Below, in pieces: positions 15,501-25,387 of a stretch of DNA of 64,000 nucleotides. The stretch spans positions 11,583,455 through 11,647,454 of the forward strand of contig OX365948.1 in assembly GCA_947247005.1 (NCBI GenBank). Reading direction: 5' to 3'. Positions within the stretch are counted from its first letter, which is position 1; the number at the start of each line of letters is the position of its first letter. The stretch is from Spisula solida. Taxonomy: Eukaryota > Mollusca > Bivalvia > Venerida > Mactridae. A program made the position numbers and the translations under genes. The notes below the pieces were generated by a model, which worked only from the letters and a program-made list of their open reading frames with translations, made no database searches and had not been told where the DNA came from.

Positions 15501-16187
15501 ACCAATCTACGGTACAGCACTGACAGTAAGTTTATACTTGCCACTATGGGAAAGCCTGTGGAGATTGTCACGTGGAGATTACATAACTTCAAACAGGATA
15601 TGAATGTCAATGAGACACAGTATCCAGAGATATTCACTGGAACAGGTAAATACAAGAATTACATAGGTTGTGTTCAACGCCACGAACCCACAACCTTTGG
15701 TTCAGGCTGTGCCTTCCGACCACATTCGGAACACCTAGCACAATTCCCTAGAATCATATCTCTTAGCGATAAATTCCGTATGAACCGTTCCGATTGCTCT
15801 CGACCACTGTCTGTTTCATCCATTCAGATTGTGTTGCAAGAACTTGCCTCTACCGGAAGTGGGACGTGAAATTCAGTCTACCGAGTCATTATTCTGCATC
15901 CGGTCTGACAAAAAATATAGGCCATAGCAAATGCAAAACTACAACAACAACAACCACGTGTTTTTCGCATGTAATCGTTAATGGGGATTTTCCCGACCGC
16001 GCAGCCTAATCTGTAGAGTGTGTTTATGAACATGACTTAAATTTCAAATATGTTCTTCCGCTATTTTCCAGATACAAAAGGTGACCTTGACCTTGTACCT
16101 GAAGAAGATGACCTTACAGTTGACCCAAATGATCCTGATAAAGACATGGAAGCTCAAAGTTCTGATGACGATGATGACTTTGTTTAG
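424..16187 (+). CDS. WD-repeat protein, NACHT/WD (NWD1/NWD2)-like, 3' part (12 exons)
   Basis: Partial gene whose 5' part lies left of the window. Exons: 424-540, 4793-4933, 5306-5576, 5896-6022, 11448-11619, 12101-12213, 12895-13072, 13555-13620, 14236-14403, 14935-15101, 15498-15645, 16072-16187. Phases close throughout and give 593 residues plus TAG. Each exon carries roughly one beta-propeller blade ending in a WD-like strand, e.g. VRVWDRTK (exon 3), VKLYNIQTG (6), IEVWDVHTG (8), LRVFDIKSG (9), LRLWNKADF (10). The last exon encodes an acidic tail ending DDDDDFV-like. The long run of degenerate WD blades resembles the C-terminal half of NACHT/WD-repeat proteins, which are large cytosolic scaffolds; the NACHT part would lie upstream, so that name is an inference. 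Any other multi-WD scaffold is possible. Exon calls are firm except the exon 6 donor. Introns hold many repeats; intron 4 (5.4 kb) is almost one foldback element. Confidence 0.8.
1785..2075 (-). repeat. Dispersed repeat, copy 1 (inverted relative to copy in 3' UTR)
   Basis: The reverse complement matches 16440-16700 over shared blocks such as TGTAATTGTGGC and TATGTTTTCTGTGCTC. It lies in intron 1 of the WD gene. It is probably a fragment of an interspersed retroelement; no coding capacity is seen. Confidence 0.6.
3352..4103. mobile_element. GGCC-headed / GGACGG-tailed interspersed element
   Basis: Starts AAGAGGGCCATGATGGCCC followed by a CTCACCTGA block. It contains two related internal blocks (CAATATTGACCC, AGCTCTATGCCTTGTGGTT), a GGACGGACGG tract, and ends with the small palindrome GAGCACTTCGTGCTC plus AGGTGAGCTAAAAA. 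CTCACCTGA near the head is the complement of TCAGGTGAG at the tail, suggesting inverted ends. Elements of this shape are frequent in bivalve genomes. No transposase is encoded. Confidence 0.65.
4305..4400 (+). mobile_element. tRNA-like SINE head, degenerate
   Basis: CCGTAGCTCAATGATTTAGCG resembles an A box and CCAGGTTAAAATAC a mutated B box, at tRNA-like spacing. There is no acceptor-stem pairing, so this is not a tRNA gene. The minisatellite at 4470-4690 follows it. Confidence 0.5.
4470..4690 (+). repeat. 29-bp minisatellite
   Basis: ATCAAAGGGCAGGAACAAC-type units recur at exactly 29-base steps (4568, 4597, 4626, 4655), with more diverged units to the left, including around 4230-4290. Located in intron 1 of the WD gene. 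Confidence 0.8.
4793..4933 (+). CDS. WD gene exon 2
   Basis: Strong acceptor TGTCTATTTCAG; donor AGAG|GTTTGT, a weaker GTTTGT site. Completes the codon left by the previous exon as Asp. Encodes a blade with the strand IVFLDFHAKK. Confidence 0.75.
5306..5576 (+). CDS. WD gene exon 3 (two blades)
   Basis: Acceptor TTCCAAACAG, donor TTCG|GTAAAC. Carries two propeller strands, VNFYDLKSS and VRVWDRTK, then a serine-rich linker. The latter is the most canonical WD motif in the protein. Confidence 0.85.
5896..6022 (+). CDS. WD gene exon 4
   Basis: Acceptor ACATTCACAG, donor TCTG|GTAAGA. Joins exon 3 by completing an Arg codon and ends in phase 0. Encodes a blade with LFVYDVFKH. Confidence 0.75.
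7638..7925 (+). mobile_element. tRNA-derived SINE, family A, copy 1
   Basis: Head with A-box-like GGTGGCTGAGGGGTTAG and B-box-like CTGGTTCGAAA. The body carries TTTCCCACCCAACTA and ATCGGTGCTATACACTGGG, then CGTTAAAGAACC. The same body occurs at 13690-13905 (+) and 34640-34985 (-). Confidence 0.75.
7990..9700. repeat. Degenerate minisatellite, about 41-57 bp units
   Basis: Variants of ATTCCTGACCATATGAGGTACAT-like units (core CCTGACCATATG) alternate with ACTACAGATGGGTACA throughout the segment. Spacing varies (42, 51 and other values). The small reading frames inside it (e.g. 8549-8978) are products of the periodicity. Confidence 0.75.
10090..10201 (-). mobile_element. tRNA-derived SINE head, family B, copy 1
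   Basis: On the minus strand, GTGGGGAGCCTAGATGTAGG (A-box region) is followed by GATCGAGAGGTACC and GGTTCAATCCCC (B box). It shares GATCGAGAGGT with the copy near 39300. Confidence 0.6.
11448..11619 (+). CDS. WD gene exon 5
   Basis: Acceptor GATTTCCCAG, donor GGTG|GTAAGT, phase 0 in and one base out. It lies just downstream of the right arm of the intron 4 foldback element. Encodes a blade with MKVINLDTL. Confidence 0.8.
12101..12213 (+). CDS. WD gene exon 6
   Basis: Poly-T then GATAG acceptor at 12100. The open frame meets a stop 15 bases after 12213, so the donor must lie close by. TGT|GTCAGT at 12213 fits phase 0 with exon 7 and continues the blade smoothly (GFC then VSENGQ). An alternative is a donor at GTATTT a few bases later, used with an acceptor 7 bases into exon 7. 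Strand VKLYNIQTG. Confidence 0.7.
12895..13072 (+). CDS. WD gene exon 7
   Basis: Acceptor GATCAAACAG, donor GAAG|GTAAAA. Encodes ILVAWSDDASVLFTFNLST, a typical WD-like hairpin and D strand, followed by the start of the next blade. Confidence 0.8.
13555..13620 (+). CDS. WD gene exon 8 (66 bp)
   Basis: Acceptor TTCTCGACAG, donor ACTG|GTGAGT. A short exon encoding the strand IEVWDVHTG. The SINE copy in the next intron starts close to its 3' side. Confidence 0.8.
13690..13905 (+). mobile_element. SINE family A, copy 2, in WD intron 8
   Basis: Body blocks TTTCAGTGTTTCCCACTCAAC, GAGATAGTCTCG and TATCGGTGCTATACACCGGG match the SINE at 7638-7925. The tRNA head is weak or missing. The open frames here are fortuitous. 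Confidence 0.7.
14236..14403 (+). CDS. WD gene exon 9
   Basis: Acceptor TATTTTACAG, donor TCTG|GTAAGG. Encodes a linker rich in tyrosine and histidine, then a blade with LRVFDIKSG. Confidence 0.8.
14935..15101 (+). CDS. WD gene exon 10
   Basis: Acceptor AATTTTACAG, donor AACG|GTAAGA. Contains the canonical GH...W spacing: HRLFGHTTG early and LRLWNKADF late, close to a standard WD repeat. Confidence 0.85.
15498..15645 (+). CDS. WD gene exon 11
   Basis: Acceptor TCATACACAG, donor ACAG|GTAAAT. Last blade of the propeller, ending in IVTWRLHNF, followed by a linker. Confidence 0.8.
16072..16187 (+). CDS. WD gene terminal exon, acidic tail
   Basis: Acceptor TATTTTCCAG at 16071; stop TAG at 16185-16187. 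Encodes about 38 residues dominated by Asp and Glu and ending in an Asp run then FV. No blade; probably a flexible acidic tail. Confidence 0.8.
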
Positions 16188-16439
16188 TTAATGAAATACA
16201 ATATGGCGCTAAGATACAGTAAACTAAATACAGGCAAAAGCACATGTATTTGTCATGCCTACCTACCTTTATTTGAGGGTGCATATCTAAAGTATTTTAA
16301 ATCTGTGATAAACGTGTACGTACCCGATACTTCTAATGTCTTTCACCTTTTGTTATTTTGACCAATTAGGTCAATATGTTTTAATCAAAAAAACATTTTC
16401 CCTGTACCTTCTCATTTTACGAGTTATCTTTGAGAATTG

Positions 16440-16700
16440 TCCGTGTGATATGTAGTTGTCCTCGTTATTCATTGTTGCCTGTCTGCTTTTACTCCGTAGT
16501 TGACCGACTGACAGCTTAATCATTTCCCCGTTCCGTTGTGTGCTGGCCATTCTGTCGTGTAATTGTGGCCTGTGTTGTTTTTATGTTTTCTGTGCTCGGC
16601 TGTTTAAGACGAGTGTTGTCTTCCCTGTCTGATTGTTTCATTATTGTTTAGACTGTCTGAGTGGGGTGTCTGTTTTTTGTCACTGGGCCTTCATCTTTCA
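16440..16700 (+). repeat. Dispersed repeat, copy 2, in presumed 3' UTR
   Basis: Homologous to the reverse complement of 1785-2075, with shared blocks including TGTAATTGTGGC and TTTTCTGTGCTCGGCTG. It falls between the stop codon and the AATAAA signal of the WD gene, so it is probably transcribed. Confidence 0.6.
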
Positions 16701-17062
16701 GTGCTTGGGTTTTTTTATGGTAAGTGCCACTGTTCATGTTGTTCTTTTCTGTGCGTATCGAGCCTTTTCGTTTTCCTTGTTACTTTTTCGTTTTGTTTTC
16801 GTATCCTTTTTCTGATATTTCTGTTGGACACTACTTGTCCTGACCGATTTGATTATTATCTTTTTGTACATGGTTATAATTATGTGGCACCATCTAGGAG
16901 AGACATTGTTGATTATTGGTTTGTATATATTTGTTTTTCATTTTTGTTGTTTGTGTAGTAGCTTATGTTTTTTATGGTTCATACCTTGTACGTATAGACA
17001 TTCACTGTTAACAAACCATTGTGTAATACTGTTAAATTGTTTACAAGACTTAGTATACATTA

Positions 17063-17068
17063 AATAAA
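17063..17068 (+). terminator. Candidate polyadenylation signal of the WD gene
   Basis: AATAAA about 875 bases after the stop codon, and the first clear one I see on this strand. The implied 3' UTR would contain the dispersed repeat at 16440-16700. Confidence 0.4.
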
Positions 17069-17079
17069 CAATTACATGT

Positions 17080-18470
17080 ATCAGCTAGATAAAGTAACAT
17101 TGTCATAGCGACAGTCGAATAGTACCATACCGAATGGGAATTGTTCTACAGAGGTTGCACAGCTCGTTAGTCATTGCCTATCACTACCGACTTGCCAAAG
17201 AAATAAGTGCTGTGATTTGACGATCTTAACCCGCATAGTGCCTTAATAAGGTGCACCAGGGGTGGTATTCACAAAGTATCTTATTTAAGTGTATCACTTA
17301 ATATTTATTTACTAGTAAGTGTACCAGCTAAACAGGAAAATCAAGATTATCACTTATTACATGGTTTAGAAGCATTATGAAAGACCTACAACGATCACGT
17401 TTCTTGAGAAATATGTGCAGCTCATTTTTTAACTTAAGCCAAAGTACTTAAGATGCTTTGCGAATAACAGCCCATGTGTACATATTTATAACTGCTCTAG
17501 TGTCCAGTTTCGCTCAAAGACCATGACAACATCGTAATAAATTGACATTATCAGTGTGCAGCTCAGTAAACACTTGACAACAGCACAACAATTTCGGTCA
17601 AAGAAAACTGCTCATTATGTAATAAGTATTGAATTGGTATTTATACTGACGCTGAGTAAATATGACAAAAGGCAAACTTGACAATTATGTTCTTAATTTT
17701 AACATGGTGTTTTAACATGGAGCGTACATGTGTAGCAAATAAATGTAGCAGTACGATGGACGTTGCAGAAATGTCATTATAAATGTCAAGACCTCAATAA
17801 ACCCCACTCACTACTTATAAGTAAGCAGTTAACTATATGTAATCAATACACAGGCTAATACACATGTATGTTATTGACATCTTGCCATCTATAAAGACAA
17901 TGAAACTTTTTTTCGTCGAATCATAAATGTTAAATATTTATTCTCGCATTAATGTGTTACACGTACATGTTAACCTGTGATATTAGATCTTATCAGTATT
18001 AATTAAACTTAAAATCGCATACGTATTGTTTTTCTTTATTTAAAATCAATCCAATGTTCACAACGATGAATAAACAAGCACTTCAAAATCTAAGTGGGTG
18101 ATTATATTTCGTGGATTTTGTGAATAACCTTGACCACCACAAAATCAAAACCCCACAATTAATCGACCTCTGAAATGCGTAACCATGTGTTCTTCCAGTT
18201 AATGCTGGATTATAATGAGAGTTATAAATATACATTATAACAGACATATCTTAAATGGACAAATGAAGTTGCATGTTCATTCAGAATATACATATTTTGT
18301 AAATGCAAATATGTATGAACATGCAGCCGCAATTATCAATGTTAGATATAACCTGTACAACAAGGTGATATATCGTTAAATTAAGAGACGTTCGCGTTGC
18401 TGTTTAAATGGTGTTTTGTTATTAAATACTTCAAAGCATTCTGTCCCAGAATTGAAATTATACAAATTCT
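17080..18470. other. Intergenic, convergent 3' ends
   Basis: Between the WD gene and the minus-strand glutathione transferase. Apart from a small palindrome near 18270-18326 and T-rich stretches that could hold the transferase polyadenylation signal (TTTATT at 18035-18040, i.e. AATAAA on the minus strand), I see nothing. Confidence 0.5.
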
Positions 18471-18476
18471 AAAATA

Positions 18477-19151
18477 TTATGAAAAATATTTGCTCCAACC
18501 CCAAATAATTTGCTCGTCGGATGGACACGTATTTTTAAATGCGTCGCTAGCTTCTCCATCTTGTATGTATTTCTTCAATGCTGTAAATTCCTCCGGAATA
18601 GTGAAGTTCTTATAGCGAGCTCCGGCAACTTGTACGTGACGGAGTTTGGGTAACACCTGGCAATCCAAATCACACACATTGTTACACAGCAGATACTTGC
18701 TATCCTTCCCAGTTAAGAAATCGTTCAACTTCTTCAATTCAGCTACAAGGTTACCTTTCAACTCCTCAAATTTTGAAGAATCTTTGTTGGTCATCATTGC
18801 GGCAAATTTCGGGAATATACCGGAAACAGCCTCGATGGCAGGTCCTGAATATCCTTGTTGAACTTCCGGTTTGGGGAATAGTTCGTTTAGATACCGTGTT
18901 ATTTCCGTAGAATCCGGTACAACCTTGTTATCATTGTGACGATCCACCAGCACAGGGACCTTTCCATCAGGGTTCAGTTTCAGGAAAGAGTCCGGTTTAT
19001 CCACCGTGTTTACAGTTTTTATTTCCACATCGGAATGACTTAAGGTCAGTTGGGTGTACATAAACGCTCTCTGTGAGAACGGACAGTCACCAACACATTT
19101 ACCATCATCGCCAGCCTTCACATACAACTGGAAACGAGCATTAGTTGACAT
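18477..19151 (-). CDS. Dehydroascorbate reductase / CLIC-like glutathione transferase
   Basis: A 224-residue single-exon protein of the GST fold. The N-terminal thioredoxin-like half has the active-site motif GDCPFSQRAFM (Cys23; CPFSQR is shared by CLICs and plant DHARs), KVPVLVD with cis-Pro66, and DS at 80-81 for glutathione binding. The C-terminal helical half has CDLDCQVLPKLRHVQV, matching the CLIC/DHAR region around LPKL, and ends IIWGWSKYFS, a DHAR-like end. The family reduces dehydroascorbate with glutathione or, as CLICs, can insert into membranes. I chose the Met at 19149-19151 because it begins the GST domain. The frame stays open to 19280, but the extra 43 residues look like translated 5' UTR or intron, and a TTTTTTGTAG acceptor lies just upstream. 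Same-family bivalve proteins may be annotated as DHAR-like. Confidence 0.88.
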   Translation of the reverse strand: MSTNARFQLYVKAGDDGKCVGDCPFSQRAFMYTQLTLSHSDVEIKTVNTVDKPDSFLKLNPDGKVPVLVDRHNDNKVVPDSTEITRYLNELFPKPEVQQGYSGPAIEAVSGIFPKFAAMMTNKDSSKFEELKGNLVAELKKLNDFLTGKDSKYLLCNNVCDLDCQVLPKLRHVQVAGARYKNFTIPEEFTALKKYIQDGEASDAFKNTCPSDEQIIWGWSKYFS

Positions 19152-20850
19152 ATTCCGTAGTCTGTGTAGTCTGTGTAAGTTAACTACAAAAAAGAGAAAA
19201 CGGTGTAAACCATATGCGACCAAATATAGACTTAAATAAAATGAACAGAACATAAGTTGGCGTTCAATTCGTTCATACAACTCGTCACATTACAAAATAT
19301 AGTATTTACAAAAGAACACGGCGATGCATGATCACCAACCAGAATAATGACAAGGGTAGAGGGATACAATGATTGGATATAATGTTAGGAATGGACATTC
19401 TCAAGATTAGTGCAATATAATAAATACACAAGTAGTTTGACAATTCAATATGTGGTGTTACTGCGTTCGGCCAAGCCATCCGTTTCTTACACGACATGCA
19501 TCAAACAAATATTAACATGAATTGGATATTAGTAAGTATTTATTTTATCGTTTACCATTAAATGCTTTAAGAGACGGGTTAACTTACGGATGAGCGGTGC
19601 TCAATTGACGCTTGAAGTAGAAAATAACTGACATGTTATAACTTTACAATTTTTATAATTTACAAATGTTCATTTCCTACGCATTGCATAATAACTTTAA
19701 CGTTTAAACCTATGTATAGGCCTAAAACATGTAGCGCGTGAATATTGATGTGAAAAGTGCATGCATTTAACTCAACCCGGGGCTGCAAAATGATTAATGA
19801 TAAATTTAATATTTCGCTGACTAGTCAAATATTGATAACTTCACCACTACTATTAGTAGTAAATTATTTGCTCATTGAATCAAAACTCGCGGGATGAACG
19901 CTACACTGTCGAAACTTTTTCTCAATAAATATCCACCTAGGGCCGTCTGGTGTTTACCTGAAGATGTTATCGACACAGGAATATATATATGTGTACGTTG
20001 TGTGTAAGAAGTATTCAGTGAATCAGGACATGTTAACATCCAGATTCATGTGTAACTATCAGCCTGTTGTAGGCCTCAATTTTGACATTCGCAAGTTACC
20101 AATAGACAGAATGATGTTCAACCGAGGAAGTGCGCCGTTCAACATTCCTTCTCAGTTTGCATAAGATGCCCTGTGTCAGCACTGGGAGGGGTCGTTTTCT
20201 CATTTAACACAGCGATTGGTCAGATATGCATAAAACACATATGTCAAGGTTTTTGACGATGATTATTCCTATCGATGTCGATGTATAAATAAAGGACCAT
20301 TAAGTTATTCAGAACTTATATAGGCCTACAACTTGTCATTATCATTGACCCTATACTCATTTCCGTGCATGTGAAAAGCCTTTGAATGTACAGCGTTATT
20401 AGAAATACACAAATAAAAACTTGTATTTTATAACATTTTTTCCGAGACATATTGTAAAACGCTGACGGTCAGCCGCGTGTACCGGCTACGCCCTATATAG
20501 GAAGTACCAATCATCAATGTGATCATGCGACTCTGGCATGTAAATACTGTAAACATGAAATAGCATGACACAATAAAATTTGCGAATAGATGTCAGAAAA
20601 ACACGCACTTTTTTAATAACATTGTACAAATGTAGATCTACAATAAGAAATTTAAACATCACTAGTCTAATTAATAAATAAATGTCTCTTACCAGTACAT
20701 CTGTACAAGCGGTGCATGGGTAAAATATAAGCCTACAAAGTAGTCCTACTAGCCATGCAGGTGTGTAGCCAGATAGGTGCATAGGTCAACGATCAGACGG
20801 AGAGCTACTGCTGATATATCCGTGTTTATAGCGCCTGGGCAATTGAATTT
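19152..20850. other. Upstream region of the transferase gene
   Basis: Probably holds the 5' UTR exon and promoter of the minus-strand transferase, but I cannot place them. An acceptor-like TTTTTTGTAG (minus strand) lies near 19190. No gene is recognised. Confidence 0.3.
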
Positions 20851-20859
20851 TATTCAGTT

Positions 20860-21560
20860 GTATCAGCACCTACCGTGGAAACTCCACATCAAATGCATTT
20901 TGAGCAGTAGCATCAGATACTTTGCAAACCCAACATTTTCATTTACAGCAACATCATCCGTTGTTATACTAACTTAATCACCCAATAGTACAGCAAAATC
21001 GTCATATGTAAAAGAAGCAACCTAGTTAAACCCACATACTATCAACATTATCAGCAACAACAGCAGCTACCTGGAAAAACCCACCTCAGTTTCATTGAGT
21101 TACATACGTTCTATGAAGAACTCAATTCAGTAAAAGGAAGAAGAGGTTGAAACCAGCATTTTATTAGCAGTGCGAATGCACCCCACCCCAGGGAATACCG
21201 AGGATTTTTAATTGCGCACTCACAAACCCCAAGTAAAATCCCTGTCCCCAGGGCCATACATATGGTAAAATCCCGGCAAATGTCCCCGCCCTATACATCA
21301 CGGCTATATTTCCCCTCTATTATGATGCGAATCAAACGTCTTGCAATATCCCGGCAGTGGGGGACGTCGGAAAGGTTAAAAACATGAGACTGTTCTGTCA
21401 ATATCCCCCGCCGTTCCCCGGGCTTGGTTTCAATTGACTGGTGCATTAGCAGCAGCTACCAAGCCAAAACCCACGTTATATCGATTCATTATCAGCAAAG
21501 GTAGCACATATAATGTCACACCTCAATTTTATCAGCAGTAGAAGAATCCACCTGGTCGCA
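20860..21560. repeat. Degenerate AGCAGCTACC / AAACCCAC repeat with a GC-rich insert
   Basis: Motifs like TATCAGCA, GCAGCTACC and AAACCCAC recur in order around 20860, 21020, 21060, 21450 and 21530. Between 21170 and 21430 sits a C-rich stretch with CCCCAGGG, CCCGGC and CCCCGCC blocks. No coding frame. Confidence 0.45.
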
Positions 21561-22316
21561 GTCGGTGTTGCAGATGGTTAAAGTTTTATATCATAATTTT
21601 TATACTCACAGCGTATAAACGACTGTATGTAAAGTAGGATGTCGTGATTGGATTTGAATGATTTGAGTAAAAAACACAACGATGTTGGTAGAATAACATG
21701 AAATACTAAGCTTATATACGAAAACATAATGACAAGTTGTACATATTTATAATAACGATTAACTTTCCTACCGTTCGCATACACTTTATTCCGAAATGTT
21801 TGCTCATGTTACATAAAATCATTTAACATCGATTGACTTTTTGTGAGAAAAATGTCACCGGCTACTTTTAAACATCATTTACATGGTGATTGGGCACGTT
21901 TCGTTTCAATAAGTGTACATATTATAACAGATATAACATTAGCATATAATTTGCATGTTTTCAAATATTTTAAAACTGTGTTTTTATTGCGATAGAGGTG
22001 AAATACAAACCGGCTATGTGATGCCGCTACTGTATGTTTACTGCATTGATTATGTATGTTTATTGCGATTATTAATATTTAATGTGTACGACTTATTGCA
22101 TTTTTTTTATCGCGATTTGAGTCAAACTTTCAGGTACAACGCACGAATTCAAGTGCTTATACTGCCAATTTTCAACAGAAAACTTCGGTACCTGCATTTT
22201 ACATTACACTGAAGTCCGACCATGAAAAGTTCAATTCGAAAATAAAAATTTTGCATTACAATTCCGGAATAAAACGTGTACTATGGTTACCCGTTTCTAG
22301 GCAACGACAGAACCTG

Positions 22317-23303
22317 TGTAATGCCGTGTTTTTGGCGTTGATATACAGTTTGTGAATTTAGCTCATTTTCCATGCTGTGTGTTGTTGTTGAACACCTCTG
22401 TCGTATGTGTCTCGGGAATTAGCTCTATGGTAGCTATCCGTTGGTTCGTGCGTTGAGATCTGATTCTGAACTCTAATCTCAGAACTCTGTGTTAACTCTT
22501 GATGTTGTTGTAGTACGTGGAATCCAGCTTGTTGTTAGACCAACAGTGTTATGTCTGTTGTTTTGGGAATTAGCTCGTATGTAACAGCGTTGTGTGTGAG
22601 CTGTCAGTTTAGCTCTGCTAACGTCGTACGTCCAATGCGTTTTTCCAGTATAATTTCAAATATGATAACAAAGTCTCAACTAAATAAGTTATGACAAATC
22701 CACAGTCAGTTTTACTATTTTTATTCTGTAGTTTCTCCAAATAGTTTAACAATAACAAATATTTATGTTTTAACACACAGAGTTAGTAACTTAACGAAGC
22801 GTAGTGGAACTCCACTTTTCCTAACTTTTTAAAACCTACATCATAACTGTCTTAGTCCTACATCATTACTTTTTTTGTCTATCTCTCTTCAGTCTAAATC
22901 AAATCTTACTTAATATACATTATTTTCAAATCATAGAAAATAAATGTTAAAAGCTTTTGACCAATCAAATTACACGTTACAAAATACTTAAAACGTTCTT
23001 AGCCAATCAAATGTCATGTTATATAATTTGTAAGCCAATTAAAACGTGGCTACAACATTATTGCATACTTACTTCAAAAACAAAGGGTTTACCAATATTG
23101 AAATTATGACAACATGAGGTTGACTTTAATGTATCGGATAACAATCAGGTAGACATTTTAATGAGAATTATATACGAATAATATCTAGTAGCCCATGGCT
23201 AGTAAAAGAGTTTAAAGACTCATATTCAGAACGCGTTACTAAAATGGTTAGTTAACATTGACAATTTAAAACAAATGATGTGGCCAAATATTACCGCATA
23301 AAA
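22317..23303 (-). repeat. LTR, 3' copy (element orientation minus)
   Basis: Direct repeat beginning TGTAATGCCG and ending ACCGCATAAAA on the plus strand. It can be read as TG...CA plus TAAAA. Followed on the plus strand by GTTTCCCCTCCC, the complement of a polypurine tract. Confidence 0.85.
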
Positions 23304-25387
23304 GTTTCCCCTCCCGTATTTAACTTCATTCCTATGAAGTGGTCATCCAATTTTATCAACTGTACTTAAATATACAAAAAATATGCAGTTACAAATAAAG
23401 TCATGTACACGGTCACATTATCTATTAGCCATTGAATATATTGTGCCTATTCCACAAATGTTAGAGTTAATAAACATAGTGTTCAGCAAGGCTGAAACCG
23501 GAAAGTGTTGAAGTTTTCCAAATTTCAACAGTTCATTGGAACCATGTCCTAACATTCGGACGTTTTCAGTTAGTAATGCTACCAACATATTCAAAGTGGC
23601 AATGTAAAATCTTTTCAAAAATCATGTAAATAACACAGACAATTATTTAGTTTATTTGTCTCCTGTTGTTTTTATAAACTGATTACTATCGGACAACACT
23701 CCATTCTTTATACATGCAGTTCACATCCCTAGGGTTTTGAGATCAGCAATATTATGTAATTCTATATAATTACATTTCCCTATTTTCTGGTAAATGCACA
23801 ATTAATTTATTTATGCCTATGCTACCCGCGCTTTCCAAAGCCGAGTGCATTATATCCCGTGGATATATCCCGTGAATTAAAGACAGCTATAAAGTTCTTA
23901 AACTGCAGCCCACTTAAAGTTGATTCCAAAATACCGTATGGAGACACAGAACGATGGAAAGCAGAAACATCACCAGTCTACTCCAGTCAACTAAAATATA
24001 AGAATTTGACTTTTATCTACCATAGAAGCAACATTTCGAACTATTGCAGTCTACATATACCAGTACCAGGTGTTAAAAATACCACACTCACACTAATAGA
24101 TATACTATATAACACACTCACACCTTTCTCACAAAAAAATATACACCTGTAATGGTATTGGGATAACCAATGACCAATATTAAGTGCTACTGTAGCACAA
24201 TAAATAGATTGACTGAAATAGAGCTAAGTGAGCCTGCATTTCCTTAATTTATCATATGATATTAATTCCGCGGTCCAAAGTGTTATTTATACAAGAAGTC
24301 CTCGATATTTGAAAGGACGTAACATGCATTCAAACTTAGAAGTATTTGTGAGCTCTTAACAACCAAGAACATTGCTGCTTTAACCCATTTTACCAGTCAC
24401 AAAATAACTATTACCGCCTAAAACAGTTAATAAATTATTTTTAATATTGCCAACTCATACCCCCTTAGAAATAATGTAACTCATTGTATATTGTACACTT
24501 AATTAAATGTCTCTCATACATTTTAATGCCATTTGTTGCCGATTATGCCTAAACGTTTAAATTAAAGTTGACATATTTCTCTATTTCCGCATAAATATTA
24601 GCTAAACTGCAAAATGTCTAAGATGACCATATACTTAGAAATCCGAAAGCTCATTTGATCTTGTAAAAATAAAATTAATGACATCATTATTACGTACTAC
24701 AGGTTTGGAAAATTTTACGCATGGAAACAATTACGTAATTTAATACAAAAACATAATTAAGTTAGACTAAAAACATTGTCAATGATAATAAATACAGTTT
24801 TCAACTGTGACGTGAATATCATAAAAGTACCAAAATTTACATAAAATAAGTACAAGTTCATCGACACAGAAGGTGCACTGATAATTACACATCCAAAGTT
24901 TAATGTCTACTGTTTTTGTAGAGCGCAGATTTCCACCTTCCGTGTGGCGAACGTAGAATGGGTCCATGGATATACGTAACCTGTAATCAATATGGTTTGA
25001 TGTTGAAAATCCAACGAATACCGCCGGTTGTTCATTCTGGTAGAATTTGAAAACATCCAATTTCTGAGTTGATGCATTCTATCACTGATCTAACTAGATA
25101 TACTTATTTAAAACCACTATTTTGCACTATTTCACTTAGCTGGATTTATCATTGGTTGAATTTCGCGTATTAGAAATTCACTCACTTGTAGATATTCGCT
25201 TAGCTGAGATTATTCGCTGGTTGAAATTCACTTGGTAGTAGTAACTCGCTTGTTGAAATTCACTCGCTTGGTTGCAATTATTCGTTTGGTAGAATTAACA
25301 TGGTAGTAGTAACTCGCTTGTTGAAATTCACTCGCTTGGCTGTGATGTTGTGAGGTACCGCAAATTTTACCCTCTCTTCTCCGCCAT
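23304..25387. other. Interior of the LTR element, non-coding
   Basis: Small frames (e.g. 23859-24152 +, 24779-25060 -) show no retroelement motif. Near the right end a 68-bp near-repeat (25233 and 25301, TGGTAGTAGTAACTCGCTTG) and several TTCGCTTG/TTGAAATTCAC motifs form a short array. Confidence 0.7.

Noticed and set aside
19152..19280. 43-residue N-terminal extension of the glutathione transferase
   Set aside because: It is not part of the GST fold, looks like random hydrophobic translation, and contains acceptor-like sequence; the internal Met begins the conserved domain.
23859..25060. Remnants of gag or pol in the LTR element
   Set aside because: I checked the small frames on both strands and saw no zinc knuckle, protease, RT or integrase motif.
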